In this document: positions 56,273 to 64,000 of the stretch, piece after piece
How positions within the stretch are numbered: the first letter of the stretch is position 1
Layout: each line of letters opens with the position of its first letter
Origin: Candidatus Neomarinimicrobiota bacterium
Lineage (GTDB): Bacteria; Fidelibacterota; UBA2242; B5-G15
Length of the DNA stretch: 64,000 nucleotides
Assembly: GCA_017656425.1 (NCBI GenBank)
Contig: JACDNV010000006.1
Coordinates: 119,553 to 183,552, forward strand
Direction: 5' to 3'
The notes under the pieces: generated by a model
What the model was told of the DNA's origin: nothing
The model's input: the letters and a program-made list of their open reading frames with translations, nothing else
Database searches by the model: none
Position numbers and translations under genes: made by a program

Positions 56273-58044
56273 TGTATATATTAGGCGTTTCCTGCTGGTA
56301 TCATGATGCTGCATCTGCTCTACTTAGAAATGGTGAGGTTGTTGCCGCCAGCGAAGAGGAAAGATTTACACGAATCAAACATGACTATGAGTTTCCAATA
56401 AATTCCATAAACTTCTGCCTTGAAAAAGCCGGGATTCAACCACAGGACATCGATTATATAGTTTTTTATGATAAACCCTTTATTAAATTTGAGAGAATCC
56501 TAACTTCTATAATTAATCACATACCCAGGTCTCTTGCTGTATTTCGAGAGGCTGTACCGATATGGTTAAAAGAGAAGCTACATTTTCATAACAAAATAAA
56601 AAAACTATTAAGAATAAAGCCTAACAAGGTCTTATTCTGTAATCATCATCTTTCTCATGCAGCCAGTGCTTTTTATTTATCACCATTTGAAGAATCTACC
56701 ATAATTACTATTGATGGAGTTGGGGAATGGGCAACCGCAACCATTGGGTTCGGTAAAGAAAATAAAATCAACATTTTATATGAAATGCATTTTCCACATT
56801 CTATTGGACTTTTGTACTCAACCTTTACAGCATTTCTTGGTTTCAGAGTAAATAATGGCGAGTATAAAGTGATGGGGATGGCTCCTTATGGTAAACCAAA
56901 GTACGTGGACAAAATAAAAAAGATCGTAACTATAAATAACGATGGAAGTATAGAACTCAACCTTGATTATTTTTCCTTTCCTTACTCAACAAAAAAAGCC
57001 TTTACTGATAAATTTATACAAATTTTTGGGGAACCCAGAAAACTAGAATCGTTCTTTTTTACAAAAGACTCCGATTTTCCTGCTTATTACGGAGACAAAC
57101 CAAGGGATTTTGAAAAGTCAGCGATAGAGAATCAATATTATGCAGACATCGCCGCATCAATTCAGAAAGTTTTAGAAGAAATAATTGTCAAACTTGCAAA
57201 TTATGCTTATTCTATTACGGGATGTAAAAATATATGTTACGCAGGGGGAGTTGCACTAAACAGTAAAGCAAACTATTATCTGCAAAAAGATACACCATTC
57301 GAGGAAATATTTATTCAGCCAGCAGCTACCGATGCCGGGGGTGCTCTTGGAGCCGCCCTCTGGTGCTGGCACGAAGTCCTCGGCAATAAAAATAAAAAAA
57401 TAATGGAAAGTGCATATCTGGGAAAATCTTTCAGCCAGAATGAGATAAAAAAAGCAATCCTCAAATCAGGATTGAAATATCGTGAGCTAAACGAAGATAG
57501 ATTAATTAATATCACCGTTGAAAATTTAATTAACAATAAAGTAGTTGGCTGGTACCAGGGCAGGACGGAATGGGGACCTCGAGCTCTGGGAAATAGAAGT
57601 ATTTTAGCTAATTCAACAAATAAAGAAATGAAGAATATTGTAAATATAAAAGTGAAATTGCGCGAACCTTTCCGCCCCTTTGCTCCCTCAGTTCTGAGTG
57701 AAGATATTTTCTCTTACTTTGAAGTAAATAAAGAAATTTATCCTCAAAGATTTATGCTGGTTACATATCCAGTAAAAAAAGAATATAAGGATAAAATAGA
57801 GGCAGTTATCCATGTTGATGGTACCTCAAGAATTCAATCTGTATACAGTGACCATAATCCGCTTTATTATAACCTTATTAAAAAGTTCAAAGAGAATACA
57901 GGAATTGGATGTATTCTTAATACTTCTTTCAATCTAAAGGGAGAACCAATAGTTAATTCGCCTTGGGATGCGATTAATACTTTTATGAAATCCGGAATAG
58001 ATATACTGATATTGGGAAATTTTCTTGTTGAAAAAAATGGTTAG
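56272..58044 (+). CDS. Carbamoyltransferase (NodU/CmcH family)
   Basis: 590 residues with both family domains. The N-terminal Kae1-like part has GVSCWYHDAASALL, HHLSHAASAFYLSPF and GVGEWATATIGFG; the region near residue 325 has CYAGGVALNSKANYYL; the C-terminal part has WYQGRTEWGPRALGNRSILANS and FRPFAPSVL. The family transfers a carbamoyl group from carbamoyl phosphate to a sugar hydroxyl or a natural product. With DUF5989 and a small membrane protein it forms a known trio of surface-polysaccharide or natural-product loci. The substrate is unknown here. The start overlaps the preceding stop (TAATG). Confidence 0.9.
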   Translation: MYILGVSCWYHDAASALLRNGEVVAASEEERFTRIKHDYEFPINSINFCLEKAGIQPQDIDYIVFYDKPFIKFERILTSIINHIPRSLAVFREAVPIWLKEKLHFHNKIKKLLRIKPNKVLFCNHHLSHAASAFYLSPFEESTIITIDGVGEWATATIGFGKENKINILYEMHFPHSIGLLYSTFTAFLGFRVNNGEYKVMGMAPYGKPKYVDKIKKIVTINNDGSIELNLDYFSFPYSTKKAFTDKFIQIFGEPRKLESFFFTKDSDFPAYYGDKPRDFEKSAIENQYYADIAASIQKVLEEIIVKLANYAYSITGCKNICYAGGVALNSKANYYLQKDTPFEEIFIQPAATDAGGALGAALWCWHEVLGNKNKKIMESAYLGKSFSQNEIKKAILKSGLKYRELNEDRLINITVENLINNKVVGWYQGRTEWGPRALGNRSILANSTNKEMKNIVNIKVKLREPFRPFAPSVLSEDIFSYFEVNKEIYPQRFMLVTYPVKKEYKDKIEAVIHVDGTSRIQSVYSDHNPLYYNLIKKFKENTGIGCILNTSFNLKGEPIVNSPWDAINTFMKSGIDILILGNFLVEKNG

Positions 58045-58067
58045 AAAAAATTTTTTCTTTTTACGAC

Positions 58068-58084
58068 ATCGTTTGCAAAGCGAT
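58068..58084. promoter_or_regulatory. Operator-like imperfect palindrome before GH31
   Basis: ATCGTTTGCAAAGCGAT is symmetric at six of eight paired positions, with four-base outer arms ATCG/CGAT. It sits 28 bases before the GH31 start, in the 68-base gap after the carbamoyltransferase. A regulator site is possible; it may also be chance. Confidence 0.3.
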
Positions 58085-58112
58085 AACATTAAAAAACAAA
58101 ATGAGGTTAAAA

Positions 58113-60935
58113 ATGAAAAAATTAATTCTACTTCTAATAGTTTTAACAGGTATTTTGCTACCCTCTGATGTAATCAATACCAAAAATGGCTTAATATTTA
58201 AGATTGAAAAAACCAATGTCAATGAACCCAACTTTTTAAAAATCGACTTCATCACAGATAATATAGTGCACATCCAGGCAACAAGAAAGAAACAATTCAT
58301 TGATACTAGCTTGATTATATTAAACAACTGTATAAATGTAGATATAAAGTGGAATTACTATCAAAAGAATAATTCCCATTTTCTTGAAACTCAGAGAATA
58401 ATAATTAAGGTTGATAACAGCTCATCCATGTTAACTTTTTTTAATAAAAAAGGAGAAATAATCTTACAGGAAGCTAATAATGGAAAGATAATTAAACCAA
58501 TAGAATTCCCCTGCGAAAGAGCCTATTCAATTCAACAAATATTTAAGACTCATGAGGACGAAGCTTTTTTTGGGCTCGGACATCATCAACTTGGTATAAT
58601 GAATTATCGAGGTCATGATATAGATCTGTGGCAACATAATATGATTGCCGTAGTACCATTCATTGTTTCAAGCAGGAATTACGGTATTCTATGGGACAAT
58701 TATTCAAGAACAAAATTCGGAGATCCCAGGGACTACATCTCAATAGAAGATCTAAATATTGTTGGAATCGATGGAAAAACACCCGGACTGACAGCAGAAT
58801 ATTTCTCGGATCGTGATTTCAATAAACTATATTTGAAAAGCCAGGAACAAAGAATCCAGCATAAATACTTGGATGTCAATGATCCCTTTCCCAAAGATTT
58901 TGGTGAAAAGATAAAATCTGTACGATGGTCAGGATTTATAAAACCTGAAAAAGATGGGGTATATAAATTCAGATTGTACTGCTCAGGCTACACCAAAATG
59001 TGGATAAATGACGAACTTATAGTAAATAACTGGAGACAAAACTGGTTGCCATGGTATCATTTTAAAAAATTGCATATGAAAAAAGGCAATGTCTACAAGA
59101 TTAAAATAGAATGGATACATGATGGTGGCTTTATTGGATTAGAATATCTACCTCCTTCTGACACTGATTATGCTGATCTATTATCACTATGGTCAGAGGT
59201 AGCAGATGAAATTGACTACTACTTTATATACGGAGAAACTATAGATGAAATAATTAAGGGTTACCGACTCCTTACTGGGAAAGCACCCCTGATGCCAAAA
59301 TGGGTAGCTGGGTACTGGCAATCAAGGGAAAGATACAAAACCCAAGATGAACTACTTGGTGTCCTTGATGAATATAGAAAAAGAAAAATACCAATAGACA
59401 ACATTGTTCTTGATTGGTTTTACTGGCCTGAAAATAAATGGGGGTCTCACGATTTTGACAGATCAAGATTTCCTGATCCTGAAGAAATGGTCAGAACAGT
59501 TCATGAAAACTATAATGCTCACATAATGATATCTATCTGGCCAAAATTCTATGTAGGAACAAAACATTACGAAGAAATGCTACAAAATGGGTTTTTGTAT
59601 CTAAGAAATATCCAACTCGGTCAAAAGGACTGGGTTGGATATGTTTCAACTTTTTATGATCCGTATCATGAGGGGGCCAGGGACCTATATTGGAAGCAGA
59701 TCAAAGAAAAACTGGTACCACTCGGTTTTGATGCCTGGTGGCTTGATGCCACAGAACCGGATATACATTCCAACTTATCAATGGAAGAAACCGTTAAAAG
59801 AAACGGACCCACTGGACTTGGACCATTCAGAAGATATAGAAATATCTATTCTCTTTTTCATACTAAGGGTATTTATGAAAACTCCAGAAAAACATTGCCA
59901 AATAAGAGAGTATTTATTCTCACAAGATCTGCTTTTGCAGGTCAACAGAAATATTCTGCTGCTGTTTGGTCTGGTGATGTAGCTGCCAGATGGTTTGATT
60001 TGAAGAATCAGATCCCTGCTGGATTAAATATGTGCCTTTCGGGTATCCCCTATTGGACGATGGATATAGGTGGTTTTGCTGTTGAAAATAGAATCGCAAC
60101 CAACCCAAAAACTGACGATCTGGAAGAATGGCGTGAACTTTTCACAAGATGGTTTCAATTCGGGGCTTTTTGTCCAATCTTTAGAGCACATGGCCAATAT
60201 CCATATCGGGAAATTTATAACATAGCTTCGCATGATCACCCAGCTTATAAATCAATGGTTTATTATGACAAACTTAGATATAGATTAATTCCCTATATTT
60301 ATTCCCTTTACTGGAAAATTACAAAAGAGGATTATACAATAATGCGAGCCCTTATTTTTGATTTCCCCAACGATAAAAATGTGGTAAATATAGCTGATCA
60401 GTATATGTTTGGCCCATATATACTCGTATGCCCCATAACAGAATATAAGACTCGATCAAGAAATGTATACTTGCCAGAGACAAATGGTTGGTATGATTTC
60501 TATTCAGGTAATTTCTATAAAGCGGGTAATTCTTACAAAATAGATGCTCCATACGAAAGAATACCGCTTTTCATAAAAGCCGGGGCAATTATTCCAGCAG
60601 GTCCTGAAATACAATTCGTTGATGAAAAAGCGGCTAATCCAATCCGCCTTTTCATCTATGGAGGTGAAGATGCCTCATTTACCCTCTATGAAGATGAAGG
60701 AGATAATTACAACTATGAAAAAGGGGCGTATTCTGAGATATCTTTCAAATACAACGATAAAGATAAAACATTAAGGATTTTTGAAAGAAAGGGGAAATAT
60801 CCTGGAATGATTCAGAATCGAATATTTGAAATAATTTATATTACACCGGATAATCCAAAACCTTTTAATTTCAAAATAAAACCAGATAAAACTGCTATAT
60901 ATAAAGGAAAACAGATAAAATTAAAATTGGAGTGA
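58113..60935 (+). CDS. GH31 glycosidase with inserted PA14 domain (alpha-xylosidase type)
   Basis: I take the ATG at 58113, which follows TGAGG at a good distance; the ATG at 58101 adds four residues. 940 residues with a signal peptide (about 1-18). A PA14 domain is inserted at about 225-370 (LTAEYFSDRDF, VRWSGFIKPEKDGVYKFRLYCSGYTKMWINDELI), the layout of alpha-xylosidases such as those acting on xyloglucan. The GH31 barrel has VLDWFYWPENKWGSHDFD, nucleophile Asp545 in FDAWWLDATEPD and acid/base Asp622 in WSGDVAARW. It is separated by three bases from the GH2 gene. Confidence 0.9.
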   Translation: MKKLILLLIVLTGILLPSDVINTKNGLIFKIEKTNVNEPNFLKIDFITDNIVHIQATRKKQFIDTSLIILNNCINVDIKWNYYQKNNSHFLETQRIIIKVDNSSSMLTFFNKKGEIILQEANNGKIIKPIEFPCERAYSIQQIFKTHEDEAFFGLGHHQLGIMNYRGHDIDLWQHNMIAVVPFIVSSRNYGILWDNYSRTKFGDPRDYISIEDLNIVGIDGKTPGLTAEYFSDRDFNKLYLKSQEQRIQHKYLDVNDPFPKDFGEKIKSVRWSGFIKPEKDGVYKFRLYCSGYTKMWINDELIVNNWRQNWLPWYHFKKLHMKKGNVYKIKIEWIHDGGFIGLEYLPPSDTDYADLLSLWSEVADEIDYYFIYGETIDEIIKGYRLLTGKAPLMPKWVAGYWQSRERYKTQDELLGVLDEYRKRKIPIDNIVLDWFYWPENKWGSHDFDRSRFPDPEEMVRTVHENYNAHIMISIWPKFYVGTKHYEEMLQNGFLYLRNIQLGQKDWVGYVSTFYDPYHEGARDLYWKQIKEKLVPLGFDAWWLDATEPDIHSNLSMEETVKRNGPTGLGPFRRYRNIYSLFHTKGIYENSRKTLPNKRVFILTRSAFAGQQKYSAAVWSGDVAARWFDLKNQIPAGLNMCLSGIPYWTMDIGGFAVENRIATNPKTDDLEEWRELFTRWFQFGAFCPIFRAHGQYPYREIYNIASHDHPAYKSMVYYDKLRYRLIPYIYSLYWKITKEDYTIMRALIFDFPNDKNVVNIADQYMFGPYILVCPITEYKTRSRNVYLPETNGWYDFYSGNFYKAGNSYKIDAPYERIPLFIKAGAIIPAGPEIQFVDEKAANPIRLFIYGGEDASFTLYEDEGDNYNYEKGAYSEISFKYNDKDKTLRIFERKGKYPGMIQNRIFEIIYITPDNPKPFNFKIKPDKTAIYKGKQIKLKLE

Positions 60936-60938
60936 AAA

Positions 60939-63377
60939 ATGAGAAAATTTTTTCAGTACCTGCTAATATTACTAACTTCTTTGGCTATGATTAATGCTAA
61001 GGAAAGGATTGAGATTAATTTTAACAGAGGATGGAAATTTTATTTAGGTGATTTGAGAGATGCATTTAAAATTGATTTTAATGAAAAAAATTGGGAGAAG
61101 GTAAGACTTCCTCATGACTGGGCAATAAAAGGTCCTTTCGATCCGAACGGAGATCCAGGCACGGGAAAACTGCCATGGAAAGGCGTTGGATGGTATAGAA
61201 AATTATTTGAAATACCTGACTCATATAGAGATAAGATAATCTACATTCTGTTCGAAGGGGTAATGGCAAATCCCACCGTATATGTAAATGGCGATTCAGT
61301 CGGGGGATGGGATTATGGATATAACTCTTTTTATTTCAACATTACGAAATATTTAAAACCAGGAGATAAAAATCTCATTGCTGTAAGAGTTGATACTAGA
61401 GAACATGAGTCAAGATGGTATCCTGGTGCTGGTATATATAGGAATGTTAAGCTGATCGTAGTAAATAAAGTTCATGTGGATATATGGGGTACGTTTGTTA
61501 CAAATCCCGAGATAAACGAAGATTATGCAATCACAAGAGTAGAGACCAGGGTAAATAACTTTACAGATTCAACTCTTCAAGTGAAAGTTATAACGAAGAT
61601 AATAAATCCCGATGGAAAAGAAGTTACTACCGATACTGTAAAAGCCTTTATATATAAAATGAGGTATCATAAATTTTCACAAACATTAAAGATTAATAAA
61701 CCAATACTCTGGGATATAAACAATCCAAAACTTTATATGGTCAAGTCATTCATCTTTGCAAATAACGAGTTACATGATGTTCATATTACTAAATTCGGAA
61801 TCAGAACGATAAAATTTACAACAAAGAATGGTTTCTTTCTAAATGGTCGAAGATTATGGTTTAAAGGAGTCAACTTCCATCACGATTTTGGGCCACTTGG
61901 CGCCGCTTTTCACAGGAGTGTAATGAAATTCAGATTGGAGCAATTAAAAGACATGGGAGTTAATGCCATAAGGACAAGTCATAATGTCCAGGCACCGGAA
62001 CTTCTGGAATTATGTGATGAAATGGGTTTTCTTGTGATAAATGAAATATTCGACAAGTGGGATAAAAAGGCTGACTTTAAACCAAGTATGGACTTTTATG
62101 AATTCGCAGAAAGGAACGTAAGAAATTTTGTAAAAAGAGATAGAAATCATCCATGTGTAGTTATATGGAGCGTAGGAAATGAAGTCTGGGACCTGGAGGC
62201 AAACGAAAATAATATGATAGAAAAACTGGAGAAAATGGTTGAATACTTCAGAAAATACGATCCAACTAGACCCATAACTCTGGTTACTGCTGGTACAGGT
62301 AATATAGTGAAATGGAGACATTTTGATTATTTTGATATTCATTCTTACAATTATCAAAGAAGATATTACGAAGCATACAGAATAGAACCAAAACCAGTAA
62401 TAATAACCGAATCAGCATCCACAACAAGTACACGGGGTTTTTATAAAATACCACTTCCAAAGGAGAAAACAGATTTCTTCACACCTGAACTTCAGGTAAG
62501 TTCCTATGATTTAAACGGACCGTTCTGGTGCGACCTGCCAGATGAAGGGTTTAATTACGTTGAAACAGATACCTTTGTCTGTGGTGAGTTTATATGGACA
62601 GGATTTGACTATCTTGGGGAACCAACTCCGTACGACAACTGGTACGGGGTTGAAGTATCTAAAAAATTGAAACCAGAACAAACAGCGCGAAGCTCTTATT
62701 TTGGAATTATAGACCTGGCAGGGATACCCAAAGATAGATACTATCTCTATAGATCTCACTGGAGAGATGATGTCCCAACAGTTCATATACTACCTCATTG
62801 GAATTGGGAAGGATATGAAGGAGAAGAAATTCCTGTATTCGTCTATACAAACGGAGACCAGGCAGAATTATTTTTAAATGGCAAATCTCTGGGAAAAAAG
62901 AGCAAGATCCCTGTTTCAGAAAATTTACTTGAAAGGTACAGACTAATGTGGAACGTAAAATATGAGCCAGGCGAATTGAAAGCAGTAGCCTATAAAAATG
63001 GCAATAAAATAGGAGAAGCAATAGTTAATACCGCCAGTCAACCATATAAAATTCGACTAACTCCTCTTATTAAAAAAATAAAATCAAACGGAGATGATTT
63101 TGCTTTTATACTTGTTGAAGCTGTGGATAAAAAAGGCATCTCATGTCCTCACGCAATGAACATAGTCAACTTCAAAATTACTGGACCTGGTATGATCGCA
63201 GGTATTGCTAATGGCAATCCTCAATCCTACGAATCATTTATTGACCCAAAACATAGTCTATTTTATGGTAAGGCTATGCTAATCGTAAGATCAGTAGAAG
63301 GCAAATGTGGAAAGATAAAAATTGTAGCAAAATCGGAAGGATTGAAAAAAGGCATTGCGTTTATAGAATCAAAATAA
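60939..63377 (+). CDS. GH2 glycosidase (beta-galactosidase type)
   Basis: 812 residues, signal peptide (1-20). Jelly-roll domain with FNRGWKFYLGD, RLPHDWAIKGPF and SRWYPGAGIYRNVKL, an Ig-like domain, then the TIM barrel with GVNFHHDFGPLGAAF, acid/base Glu415 in IWSVGNEVW and nucleophile Glu491 in ITESAS. C-terminal beta domains follow (from about 610). The pattern is that of exported Bacteroidota beta-galactosidases; beta-glucuronidase is a less likely alternative. With GH31 it would strip galactose and xylose from xyloglucan or similar side chains. Confidence 0.9.
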   Translation: MRKFFQYLLILLTSLAMINAKERIEINFNRGWKFYLGDLRDAFKIDFNEKNWEKVRLPHDWAIKGPFDPNGDPGTGKLPWKGVGWYRKLFEIPDSYRDKIIYILFEGVMANPTVYVNGDSVGGWDYGYNSFYFNITKYLKPGDKNLIAVRVDTREHESRWYPGAGIYRNVKLIVVNKVHVDIWGTFVTNPEINEDYAITRVETRVNNFTDSTLQVKVITKIINPDGKEVTTDTVKAFIYKMRYHKFSQTLKINKPILWDINNPKLYMVKSFIFANNELHDVHITKFGIRTIKFTTKNGFFLNGRRLWFKGVNFHHDFGPLGAAFHRSVMKFRLEQLKDMGVNAIRTSHNVQAPELLELCDEMGFLVINEIFDKWDKKADFKPSMDFYEFAERNVRNFVKRDRNHPCVVIWSVGNEVWDLEANENNMIEKLEKMVEYFRKYDPTRPITLVTAGTGNIVKWRHFDYFDIHSYNYQRRYYEAYRIEPKPVIITESASTTSTRGFYKIPLPKEKTDFFTPELQVSSYDLNGPFWCDLPDEGFNYVETDTFVCGEFIWTGFDYLGEPTPYDNWYGVEVSKKLKPEQTARSSYFGIIDLAGIPKDRYYLYRSHWRDDVPTVHILPHWNWEGYEGEEIPVFVYTNGDQAELFLNGKSLGKKSKIPVSENLLERYRLMWNVKYEPGELKAVAYKNGNKIGEAIVNTASQPYKIRLTPLIKKIKSNGDDFAFILVEAVDKKGISCPHAMNIVNFKITGPGMIAGIANGNPQSYESFIDPKHSLFYGKAMLIVRSVEGKCGKIKIVAKSEGLKKGIAFIESK

Positions 63378-64000
63378 TAGCAAAAAACATAGATATTTTT
63401 AAGGGATTCCCGTATAAAATTGAATACTATAGGTTTATAACCAATTTGGTATATCAAAAATCCAATTGAAATATACAGTGATAAAACCATATTCTAACTT
63501 GTCCTTTTAATTAATCTGGCAGAAAATCCAGGACTTATCCCACCTGTTTTCTGATCCCTAAAACTTATAAAAAAAGCTCCCTATCTCCTATTAATTGATG
63601 GTTTAATTATAGTTGACGAGAAACAGGCCATATCAAATAACGAACAAACATCTGTATTTATTTTTGTCAAATTTATCCATTATACCAAGTCAAGTGATAA
63701 CAAATAACTCTGGTCATATAAATGATTTCTATTTTTTCGAAATTTTAATTGTACTTCAGGGAAAAAACTTAATCACTATCCCAATATCAGCACCCGATCT
63801 TTGCCCGAATTATTGTCTCCATCGGGATCGAAACGAATTACGCTTGAATTTTTAAAAAAGACTTCTATAAAAGATTTCATATTTCTTGGAGTATATAGAA
63901 TAAGGTTTTGTATTCACGAAGTCACCGAAGGCGATTTCCCGAAGAACAAGATAGCCTTACGGCAATTGCAAAATGAAGATTGCAAAGTGCAAAAGTCAAA
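63378..64000. other. Non-coding tail of the window
   Basis: 623 bases with no credible gene. The plus-strand frame at 63613-63855 has no ribosome site or family match. The last 100 bases (from about 63905) change in character: less AT-rich, with short repeated elements of the TTGCAAA/TGCAAAAG kind (63966-63997). This could be a dispersed intergenic repeat or the edge of another element. No terminator hairpin is seen after the GH2 gene. Confidence 0.4.

Noticed and set aside
63613-63855. Plus-strand frame of 80 residues in the terminal spacer
   Set aside because: No ribosome site, no recognisable sequence, and composition like the surrounding non-coding DNA.
1-64000. CRISPR arrays, tRNA or rRNA genes, insertion sequences, phage genes
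   Set aside because: I looked for regular repeats, cloverleaf-like clusters, transposase motifs and terminal inverted repeats and saw none that I could support.

Overview
The window is AT-rich (about one third GC by eye) and comes from a Gram-negative bacterium of the Bacteroidota/FCB kind. Six secreted proteins end in a FlgD-like / type IX secretion sorting domain with the YPNPFN-type motif. There is also a PorV/PorQ-like outer-membrane protein, a TonB-dependent receptor with an N-terminal carboxypeptidase-regulatory domain, and a reg_prop sensor kinase. No SusD homologue is present. A lineage such as Calditrichota, Ignavibacteria or a KSB1/Marinimicrobia-like group is plausible, but no rRNA or marker gene here settles it. 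I see no tRNA, rRNA, CRISPR array or insertion sequence.

Layout. 1-1898: 3' part of a chemoreceptor with a sugar-binding-protein-like sensor. 1914-3704: sodium:solute symporter. 4056-4665: decayed rRNA methyltransferase. 4713-38275: a very long run of minus-strand pectin genes. In transcription order (right to left) these are a GH28 lipoprotein, two paralogous PL1 pectate lyases, GH43, GH105, CE8 pectinesterase-like, GH28, GH105, a KduI/IolB-family isomerase, a TRAP transporter (DctP-DctQ-DctM), tagaturonate epimerase UxaE, D-mannonate oxidoreductase (UxuB-type SDR), transketolase, 6-phosphogluconate dehydrogenase, a KduD-like SDR, a LarA-family racemase/epimerase, a phosphofructokinase predicted to use pyrophosphate, a HAD phosphatase, a DUF4861 lipoprotein, KduI and an FG-GAP propeller protein. 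38364-45949: an outer-membrane unit (TonB receptor, 726-aa sorted protein, PorV-like protein, 327-aa sorted protein) bounded by intrinsic terminators. 46135-50613: a 1492-aa surface protein with three beta-helix units. 50791-55770: reg_prop/LytS kinase, LytTR response regulator and GntR-LacI-type regulator. 55911-58044: two tiny membrane proteins and a carbamoyltransferase. 58113-63377: GH31 and GH2 glycosidases.

How it works together. Surface-sorted pectate lyases (and perhaps the beta-helix protein) would cut pectin outside. CE8, GH28, GH105 and GH43 would finish the oligomers, the TonB/PorV unit is a candidate uptake complex, and the TRAP transporter and symporter would carry uronates inward. 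Unsaturated uronate goes through KduI/KduD. Galacturonate goes through UxaE and UxuB to D-mannonate. UxaC, UxuA, KdgK and KdgA are absent from the window. Instead the operon continues with a LarA homologue whose family includes gluconate 2-epimerases, then 6-phosphogluconate dehydrogenase, transketolase and a PPi-type phosphofructokinase without transaldolase. This suggests an unusual route from mannonate through gluconate and the pentose phosphates. It is the most interesting hypothesis here and is unproven.
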